Positions 1 through 4,447 of a stretch of DNA of 5,064 nucleotides are shown piece by piece. Origin of the DNA: Bacillota bacterium (GTDB lineage: Bacteria; Bacillota; Bacilli; Alicyclobacillales; SLC66); assembly GCA_021821185.1 (NCBI GenBank), contig JAKACU010000134.1:1-5064 (forward strand), in the 5' to 3' direction. The translations under genes and the position numbers were made by a program. Under the pieces are notes generated by a model. The model was not told where the DNA came from, did not search any database, and saw only the letters and a program-made list of their open reading frames with translations. The stretch's first letter is position 1. Each line of letters starts with the position of its first letter.

Positions 1-45
1 GCGCAGGTTGGCCTGCTCGTGGCCAGACTGGTGCCTATCGTTCAC
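1..45 (-). CDS. Possible N-terminus of an unidentified gene leaving the left edge
   Basis: On the minus strand a GTG codon at 45-43 opens a frame that stays open to the window edge (15 codons, beginning M-N-D-R-H-Q-S-G-H-E). The start is proposed because an AAGGGGTG sequence (59-52) lies six bases upstream. That matches the style of the Shine-Dalgarno sequences in front of the other genes here. The 15 residues are hydrophilic and I recognise no family in them. It would lie about 100 bases downstream of the minus-strand membrane protein gene, in the same direction. The stretch is too short for codon statistics. The same bases could instead be the end of a plus-strand gene closing at the tandem stop TAATAA at 63-68. 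Confidence 0.35.
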   Translation of the reverse strand, partial: MNDRHQSGHEQANLR

Positions 46-141
46 GCGATACACCCCTTGAATAATAAGAATGAGATCTACCTAATGAAAGCATTTTACT
101 ACGTCCCTACACCGAGTTCTAGTCCTTTGGACACGTTTTTT

Positions 142-993
142 TTACTTTTCACCCATGACCGGGATGTAATTATTCACTAATCCTTCGTCCATTTCATGAA
201 CATTAACGTTTCCCACCGAACTATCATGTTGCTTCATGTTTAATACTCGCTTCAGTTCTGTTTGCCGAACAGTGGCCAGATGATCCATGGTCGCAGCACG
301 AATAGCATGATCGAGTACATCTTTCGCAGACACAAACCACGAAAATCGATGATGAACCACACGGAAATACTGTGCTACAAAAGACACAGCATAATCTTCA
401 AGAATCATTTCAAAAAATACCAGTCTCGAAAAAGGCGTGTTTTGCTTGGAAAAGCGTACAAAAATTTGACATAAATCCGTGTCCATCCTCCCTGATTCCG
501 AACAAAATACGGTTTGAAACAAGCGGGAGCGTTCATTTTTAACGACCTCTTGATTCACAAGAAGCCACAAATTGCGCACATCATAAAATTCAATACCCTG
601 TTCTAAGAGCACTTGCCCTAAATCCACGATCGACGGTGGTACGGATTCTTTGTTGAACGGCACACAACTGTCCGAAAAACGGGAAGCAAAGGTCAAATGA
701 TGATCCCCGACAAGACGAAACGGAGCAAAGGTAAAAACCGGATACAAGCGACTATAGGCTTCGCAAAGCGATTTTGCTTGCTCGATAGCAGATGCATCCC
801 GCCAAAGTGTATAGCGCGCATGGAAAAATTCAAGTAAATAAAATAAGCGAGAAAACCACGATCTTAAGACAGAATCCCCTATCATGTCGACACTGGCAAT
901 ACACCATACACCTGCTCCAATGGCTGCCATACCCAAAGCGTGTTGCCATAATCCGAGAAAAAAAATCACCAATCCACTCACAAAAAGAATCAT
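142..993 (-). CDS. Unrecognised protein with two N-terminal membrane segments
   Basis: I do not recognise this 283-residue protein. It starts at ATG 993-991, five bases after a GGGGGTG ribosome binding site (1005-999), and ends with TAA. Residues about 2-15 and 17-35 are strongly hydrophobic with a short break, consistent with a membrane hairpin or one long membrane anchor. The rest is mixed and probably soluble, with many aromatic residues (repeated F, Y and W around residues 42-95 and 190-225). It has no recognisable catalytic motif, no repeat and no signal-peptidase site. The last 35 residues are polar and acidic. It is transcribed divergently from the GH18 glycosidase gene across a 147-base gap, which gives weak grounds for an envelope or spore-related role (inference only). 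The frame is intact over 283 codons and has a good start, so I think it is a real gene. Its function is unknown. Confidence 0.72.
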   Translation of the reverse strand: MILFVSGLVIFFLGLWQHALGMAAIGAGVWCIASVDMIGDSVLRSWFSRLFYLLEFFHARYTLWRDASAIEQAKSLCEAYSRLYPVFTFAPFRLVGDHHLTFASRFSDSCVPFNKESVPPSIVDLGQVLLEQGIEFYDVRNLWLLVNQEVVKNERSRLFQTVFCSESGRMDTDLCQIFVRFSKQNTPFSRLVFFEMILEDYAVSFVAQYFRVVHHRFSWFVSAKDVLDHAIRAATMDHLATVRQTELKRVLNMKQHDSSVGNVNVHEMDEGLVNNYIPVMGEK

Positions 994-998
994 ACCTG

Positions 999-1019
999 CA
1001 CCCCCATCTCTAGTATGGG
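999..1019 (-). promoter_or_regulatory. Ribosome binding site next to a small leader hairpin
   Basis: The Shine-Dalgarno sequence GGGGGTG (1005-999) lies five bases before the ATG at 993. In the mRNA it overlaps the 3' arm of a 5-base-pair inverted repeat, CCCAT (1019-1015) and ATGGG (1007-1003), with a 7-base loop. Folding would tie up part of the ribosome binding site and could lower translation. The stem is short and may be chance. Confidence 0.35.
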
Positions 1020-1063
1020 CGAAGTTCCCATGGCAATACGCCTGTCACACGTAAAAGTCTGCT

Positions 1064-1084
1064 GTCAATCGTTCATGAATTGAC
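1064..1084. repeat. Inverted repeat GTCAAT-N9-ATTGAC in the divergent intergenic region
   Basis: Perfect 6-base arms at 1064-1069 and 1079-1084 flank a 9-base spacer, and the centre holds the palindrome TTCATGAA (1072-1079). The right arm overlaps the proposed -35 box of the GH18 promoter. The left arm reads TTGACA on the minus strand, a consensus -35 hexamer, but I found no matching -10 box for the divergent gene. The site is placed where a dimeric regulator could act on the GH18 promoter. No known operator family is recognised. Confidence 0.4.
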
Positions 1085-1108
1085 CGTAACCTCATAGACT
1101 ACTAGAAA
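1080..1108 (+). promoter_or_regulatory. Probable promoter of the GH18 glycosidase gene
   Basis: A housekeeping-type promoter is suggested by TTGACC (1080-1085, five of six consensus bases), a 17-base spacer and TAGAAA (1103-1108, four of six). It lies about 33 bases before the ATG at 1141. The alternative -10 TAGAAT (1115-1120) matches better, but then no good -35 is correctly spaced. A sporulation sigma factor promoter cannot be excluded, since CATAGACTA at 1093-1101 resembles a SigK-type -10. I see no matching -35 for it. Confidence 0.42.
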
Positions 1109-1119
1109 CACTACTAGAA
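1098..1119 (+). repeat. Direct repeat ACTACTAGAA, two copies with a 12-base period
   Basis: Two identical 10-base copies lie at 1098-1107 and 1110-1119, separated by two bases, between the -10 region of the GH18 promoter and its ribosome binding site. Each copy contains TAGAA, which resembles a -10 box. The pair may represent two alternative -10 elements, a protein-binding site near the transcription start, or a small local duplication. Confidence 0.5.
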
Positions 1120-1140
1120 TCTCTACATAAGGTGGTTCTC

Positions 1141-2436
1141 ATGAGAAGAAAAAAAACTTCCGCCACACGAACGACCTCAATTCTTGCGAGCAGTTTTTTG
1201 GGCATCATAAGCCTCTTTGTCTGGTTAGCGTGGACAAGCTATGGCACAGGGTCAACGACCAGTTTGGCTATACTGACAAAAAATGCGTGGTTGACGAGTT
1301 TGATGATGTTATCAACAAATCCATTGGAACCACCGGCAAAGTTGCCGATCAACCACATGGCATTTGCCTTTAGTCAGTTGTCTCTTGCCGAAGCAAGCGT
1401 CCACACGACTACACGGAAACAAATCGACACACTATCGTTTACAACTATCGTTGCACCTAAAATGCGTGTCGCATCACCAAAGCGCCTTGCCATTGGTTGG
1501 ACGTTAGATACAGGTACAAAAAACCTTGAGGCTGTCATCCAAGCATCGCAAGGACTCAACGTTCTCGCGCCAAAATGGTTGCACGTCGATGGTCCAAATG
1601 GGGCACTGGCTAACAACATCGAAAAATCAGTCGTGAGTTACGCACACCAACGCGGAGTACGTGTTTGGGCTGTCGTTGACAATGGATTCAATGCGCAATT
1701 GAGCCATGCCTTTTTGCGGTATAAGGATACACAAGACAAATTAATCTCCACCCTGGTGTCCATAGTAAAACGTGACAATCTCGATGGTATCAATGTTGAC
1801 TTTGAGGGTCTAAGTTCCCAGGATCGCTGGAATTACAGTCGCTTTATCGAGGTTCTTGCACAATCGCTACATGCCATTCATCGGACCCTATCCGTGGATT
1901 TACCACCTGACATCGTCTTTGCACAAAATGACGGGCCATACAACCATAAAGCACTTTCAAAGGCTGCAGATCAAATCATCCTAATGGGTTATGATGAACA
2001 TTGGGGAGGCGACGCCATCGCTGGTCCAACGGCTTCTTTACCGTGGGTCAAGCAAGCCGTCGCTGATATGCTAAAAACTGGTGTACCAGCACAAAAACTG
2101 ATATTGGGAATTCCATTTTACACCCAGGATTGGACCGTGAATCAACATGGTGCTGTACTATCCAGTAATGCACTGTCCCTGGTCCAGACCAATCAATTGC
2201 TAAAAATGCATAATCTTTCCGCAAATTGGAACCGACAATTAGGTGTTCACTTTGTACGGTTTAAGGAAAATGGAACAACACATGAAATGTGGTTGGAAGA
2301 CAATCGTTCCTTGCTACTTACCTTACAATTAGTGGCACAAGAGCATCTAGGTGGAGCTGCGGCGTGGTATCTGGGGCTGGAGGAACCATCGACATGGTCA
2401 TCGCTTGTGATGGCTGTACATGCTGTTTTCGCGTAA
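1141..2436 (+). CDS. Membrane-anchored or secreted GH18 family glycoside hydrolase
   Basis: This 431-residue protein belongs to glycoside hydrolase family 18, TIM-barrel enzymes that cleave beta-1,4 bonds next to N-acetylglucosamine in chitin, peptidoglycan or related glycans. I chose ATG 1141 rather than the in-frame GTG 1132, because the ribosome binding site AAGGTGG (1129-1135) overlaps the GTG and lies five bases before the ATG. A basic start (MRRKK) and a hydrophobic stretch at residues about 13-33 form an uncleaved anchor or a signal peptide. The barrel begins near residue 115. The signature DGxxxDxE is complete (D215, G216, D220, E222), with E222 the expected proton donor. MGYDEHW (282-288) supplies the substrate-contacting Tyr and Asp, and AAWYLGLEEPSTW near the C-terminus is the last-strand motif. 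It closely resembles GH18 enzymes of spore-forming Firmicutes, including spore cortex or coat hydrolases, but has no LysM or SH3 wall-binding repeats. A spore or cell-wall substrate is inferred. Confidence 0.92.
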   Translation: MRRKKTSATRTTSILASSFLGIISLFVWLAWTSYGTGSTTSLAILTKNAWLTSLMMLSTNPLEPPAKLPINHMAFAFSQLSLAEASVHTTTRKQIDTLSFTTIVAPKMRVASPKRLAIGWTLDTGTKNLEAVIQASQGLNVLAPKWLHVDGPNGALANNIEKSVVSYAHQRGVRVWAVVDNGFNAQLSHAFLRYKDTQDKLISTLVSIVKRDNLDGINVDFEGLSSQDRWNYSRFIEVLAQSLHAIHRTLSVDLPPDIVFAQNDGPYNHKALSKAADQIILMGYDEHWGGDAIAGPTASLPWVKQAVADMLKTGVPAQKLILGIPFYTQDWTVNQHGAVLSSNALSLVQTNQLLKMHNLSANWNRQLGVHFVRFKENGTTHEMWLEDNRSLLLTLQLVAQEHLGGAAAWYLGLEEPSTWSSLVMAVHAVFA

Positions 2437-2471
2437 AAAGGAGGACTGGCACTCGGCCAGCCCTGCTTATT
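2435..2471. terminator. Bidirectional terminator between the convergent GH18 and peroxiredoxin genes
   Basis: A near-palindrome directly follows the GH18 stop and ends at the peroxiredoxin stop. The core stem CTGGC (2446-2450) and GCCAG (2456-2460) closes a 5-base loop. It is extended outward, with three mismatches, by pairs including GG/CC and A-rich/T-rich arms (2435-2445 with 2461-2471). The A-run at 2435-2439 gives a T-run after the stem on the minus strand, and TTATTTT follows it on the plus strand. It can therefore serve both genes. Confidence 0.72.
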
Positions 2472-2960
2472 TTAGTCTCGCAGTTGCCGTAAAACATCAA
2501 AAATTTCTTCATTGTCAGGTTGCTTATCAATGGGATGTACGTCGATAAACCGGACAATCCCTTCTTTATCAATCACCACGAGTGCCCGATCGTTATAACC
2601 TTCCGACCGTAAAACACCATATTTTTCAGCAACCGCGCCATGAGGGTAAAAATCAGCGCAAAGTGGATACGAAATACCACCTAAAGACTGTTGCCATGCG
2701 TCATGACTGGCCGAACTGTCAACACTCATACCCAAAACTTGGGTATTTAGCTCTTCGAAACGAGAAAGATCATCCTCGTACGAAGGCATTTGCGCACTTC
2801 AAACCGGTGTCCAATCTAGAGGATAGAACGCAATAAATACGTTTCTCTTCCCTCGAAATTCAGACAGGGTGACCGTACGTCCACCGTGCGCTTTCAACGT
2901 AAAATCGGGTGCGGTATCGCCCACTTTAAGTGTGCGAGTTTCTGTGGCGCCTTTTGGCAT
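2472..2960 (-). CDS. Selenocysteine-containing thiol-type peroxiredoxin (AhpE/Bcp-like), UGA read as Sec54
   Basis: This is a 162-residue peroxiredoxin of the AhpC/TSA superfamily, a cytoplasmic enzyme reducing hydrogen peroxide and organic peroxides. Read from ATG 2960-2958, six bases after AGGGAGGG (2974-2967), the frame contains the usual thioredoxin-fold start ([15 protein letters not shown]), then [13 protein letters not shown] (2799-2801) follows where the family has its peroxidatic Cys. The frame continues without shift through [39 protein letters not shown] and [13 protein letters not shown] to TAA. The active-site pattern PxxxTxxC appears as P47, T51 and position 54, and conserved Arg is R125. 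Length is normal for the family. Selenocysteine is the best explanation because the only stop is at the one position where Sec replaces Cys in known selenoperoxiredoxins, and a SECIS-like hairpin follows. The only Cys is C101, and the PrxQ-type CxxxxC second Cys is absent. The alternative is a nonsense mutation or a sequencing error. An AUG at 2789 would give an inactive C-terminal fragment. Confidence 0.85.
2753..2785 (-). promoter_or_regulatory. Candidate bacterial SECIS hairpin for UGA decoding
   Basis: In the peroxiredoxin mRNA, starting 13 bases after the UGA, CUUCG (2785-2781) pairs with CGAAG (2757-2753). Next come a small U-rich internal loop (one U against two) and a 7-base-pair upper stem including one G-U pair (2779-2773 with 2766-2760). 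A six-base apical loop UGAUCU (2772-2767) closes it. The loop begins about 26 bases after the UGA and has G as its second base. This matches the published general description of bacterial SECIS elements: a stem-loop close behind UGA, with G among the first two loop bases. It lies wholly inside the coding region, as bacterial SECIS elements do, and would be bound by SelB. Confidence 0.65.
2799..2801 (-). other. In-frame UGA codon at the peroxidatic position (proposed Sec54)
   Basis: The codon after Pro52-Val53 is TGA on the coding strand, at the position filled by Cys (TGT or TGC) in Cys-type homologues. It is the only interruption of the frame between 2960 and 2474. TGA is a genuine stop elsewhere in the window (the HAD gene ends with TGA at 4450-4448) and tryptophan is encoded by TGG, so a general recoding of UGA is unlikely. 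Confidence 0.85.
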
Positions 2961-2998
2961 GGAATACCCTCCCTACTATGAACTATCCAACAACACCA

Positions 2999-3026
2999 AT
3001 TATAAGGAATTTTTAATCAAAAACAA
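2999..3026 (-). promoter_or_regulatory. Probable promoter of the peroxiredoxin gene
   Basis: The 75-base gap after the FGGY gene contains a perfect -10 hexamer TATAAT (3004-2999). Sixteen bases upstream is a weak -35 TTGTTT (3026-3021) within an AT-rich stretch. Transcription would start near 2992, leaving a leader of about 30 bases with the AGGGAGGG ribosome binding site (2974-2967). The gene can therefore be expressed independently of the upstream operon, although read-through is also possible because I see no terminator after the FGGY gene. Confidence 0.5.
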
Positions 3027-3035
3027 AGTTCGCAG

Positions 3036-4406
3036 TTACAATTGTAAAAAGTCAAGATGTGTTTTTTGCCATCGTTTGCGCTGCAATTTCATCCTTGATC
3101 CACCTTCGGGACTGTCGTACCTATGACTTGTCACATGCTCTTCAAACCGTTTGATACCTTGCGACAGCGTCCATAACTTAGCGCCGATTCCTGTAAGAAT
3201 ACCTGTGCCGCGCGCGTAAGCATCACGTTCTCGTTCGACGACGATCGTAGTGCTGATCCCCGCCTGAAACCAAAACAAGGCAGGAACAGCGAACCCGGAA
3301 CGTTCCACACACAACATATCCAAAGATTTCGTGAAATTTTGTTGCATGAGTTCTAACGCTTCAGCTGCCGCATATGCCATGGAACGTAAAGCAGCAGTAT
3401 GGATTGCACTAAAGGACGTCTCAGCATCGATTCCAATGATCGCAGCCTTTTCCATTCCGCGATCCAAAAAAGGCGTAACAAAAATCGATGGATCGGTCAT
3501 AAGACCAAGCGGAGTTTGCGCTACTTCCGCAAAAATCGGCTGGACGTTTTGCATCCAAAGAAGCAATGTCTGAGCAAACGAAAAGCGTGCTAAAGCAATC
3601 CATTCATCTTCATAAAACATGCCTAGCCGCGCCTTTCGGATACTTAAGGCACCACGGACCGATGAAGGTCTATGAGGAATTCGCATGACAACGAAACCAT
3701 CTTGACCGTAGTTGATGAATGCCTTTCCAGATGCTGTAATGCCTGAACCAATTAAGCCCGCAACTGGAATAGACGTTAGTGCAGAAATCATCGTACGGGA
3801 TCCATTAAGATAGACACTGCTCACATGAGCCAATTCACCTGGTTCCGCAACGGACGTAGGAAACATACTAGGTGCTAGCCCACATAAAGAGTGCCAACTA
3901 ACTTCTGTCACATTGTCATCGTCTGAATCAACGGCCATGAGATCATGAGCATCATCAATTTTATAGGATCGTCCTTGTGATAGGTTCCATAAAATCCATG
4001 TATGTACACCGCCGAAACGAATATTAAGAAGTGGCATATCCATACTTACAGCAAGACGTTTTGCTTCCTCAATAACATACGTAGCCTTTTGCTCCGCTGA
4101 GAACGACGACCATAATGTAGGCGTTTGAAAACTACCAATCGGCTGTCCAGAGATTCCATCCCACCCCACAATCGTAATGCAGGATGCTGCCATACCAATT
4201 GCAGTCAACTCATCCGATGTAATGCAGGCATGTCGCAATGCACCATCAATTAATGTAATAACAGCACTTAAAAGCTCATCCGGATGAGGCTCATCAAATT
4301 CACGCGACACATAGGAAACAAGTCTTCCACCATCATCAAACACACTCACGCCAAGTTCTTGTGCTTGCTGTGTAATCGTTAAAACATAATTCGTTGACGC
4401 ATCCAT
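3036..4406 (-). CDS. FGGY-family carbohydrate kinase homologue, probably a pseudokinase
   Basis: This 456-residue protein aligns along its length with glycerol kinase-like FGGY kinases, two-domain actin-fold enzymes that phosphorylate sugars or polyols. I start at ATG 4406-4404, behind AAGGGGTGG (4419-4411). The in-frame TTG at 4442 would translate that ribosome binding site. Family landmarks are IGMAASCITIVGWD (70-83; compare IGITNQRETTVVWD), SIPVAGLIGSG (212-222; compare PISGIAGDQ), INYGQDGFVVM (231-241; compare the YGTGCFMLM region) and FVTPFLDRG (309-317). Nearly every functional residue has changed. The DxGTxS phosphate loop is TQQAQE (12-17). The sugar-binding Arg-Glu is C76-I77. The catalytic Asp of GDQ is S221. 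The VDGG adenosine motif is VERS (367-370). The frame is intact, so the protein is probably kept for a non-catalytic or altered role such as ligand sensing or regulation. A 44-residue tail with a basic cluster (RMKLQRKRWQK) follows the last family motif. It probably forms an operon with the HAD gene 41 bases upstream. Confidence 0.85.
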   Translation of the reverse strand: MDASTNYVLTITQQAQELGVSVFDDGGRLVSYVSREFDEPHPDELLSAVITLIDGALRHACITSDELTAIGMAASCITIVGWDGISGQPIGSFQTPTLWSSFSAEQKATYVIEEAKRLAVSMDMPLLNIRFGGVHTWILWNLSQGRSYKIDDAHDLMAVDSDDDNVTEVSWHSLCGLAPSMFPTSVAEPGELAHVSSVYLNGSRTMISALTSIPVAGLIGSGITASGKAFINYGQDGFVVMRIPHRPSSVRGALSIRKARLGMFYEDEWIALARFSFAQTLLLWMQNVQPIFAEVAQTPLGLMTDPSIFVTPFLDRGMEKAAIIGIDAETSFSAIHTAALRSMAYAAAEALELMQQNFTKSLDMLCVERSGFAVPALFWFQAGISTTIVVERERDAYARGTGILTGIGAKLWTLSQGIKRFEEHVTSHRYDSPEGGSRMKLQRKRWQKTHLDFLQL

Positions 4407-4447
4407 CCTACCACCCCTTGATGCTAACGCTTCTGATCCCAATTATA

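Noticed and set aside
3..65. C-terminal end of a plus-strand gene closing at TAATAA (63-68)
   Set aside because: The frame is only 20 codons long in the window and matches nothing I recognise. The minus-strand start on the same bases has a good ribosome binding site. Neither reading is certain.
122..143. GTCC-TTT-GGAC hairpin followed by eight T as a plus-strand terminator
   Set aside because: The stem is only four base pairs and there is no confident plus-strand gene to its left. It also lies against the end of a minus-strand gene, for which the T-run is on the wrong side.
262..1013. Plus-strand frames at 262-474 and 792-1013
   Set aside because: They are antisense to the longer, better supported membrane protein gene and have no family resemblance.
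1132..1140. GTG start at 1132 for the GH18 gene
   Set aside because: It overlaps the ribosome binding site, which is correctly spaced for ATG 1141.
2774..2786. A shorter hairpin (loop GUAC, bulged U) 15 bases after the UGA as the SECIS
   Set aside because: It also has G at the loop start and a bulged U like the E. coli element, but only about four base pairs. It excludes the longer 12-base-pair structure at 2753-2785, which I prefer.
2472..2789. A 105-codon gene starting at ATG 2789 as the complete peroxiredoxin
   Set aside because: It lacks the thioredoxin-fold N-terminus and the peroxidatic residue and has only a weak ribosome binding site. The homologous N-terminal half is present in the same frame upstream of the TGA, with its own ATG and strong ribosome binding site.
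2582..3126. Plus-strand frames at 2582-2836 and 2869-3126
   Set aside because: They are antisense to the peroxiredoxin gene, which explains these bases in full.
3331..3603. Frames at 3331-3573, 3399-3593 (plus) and 3421-3603 (minus)
   Set aside because: These are shadows of the FGGY gene with low-complexity or odd composition and no independent start signals.
4407..4442. TTG start at 4442 for the FGGY homologue
   Set aside because: The extra 12 residues are a translation of the ribosome binding site AAGGGGTGG that serves the ATG at 4406.
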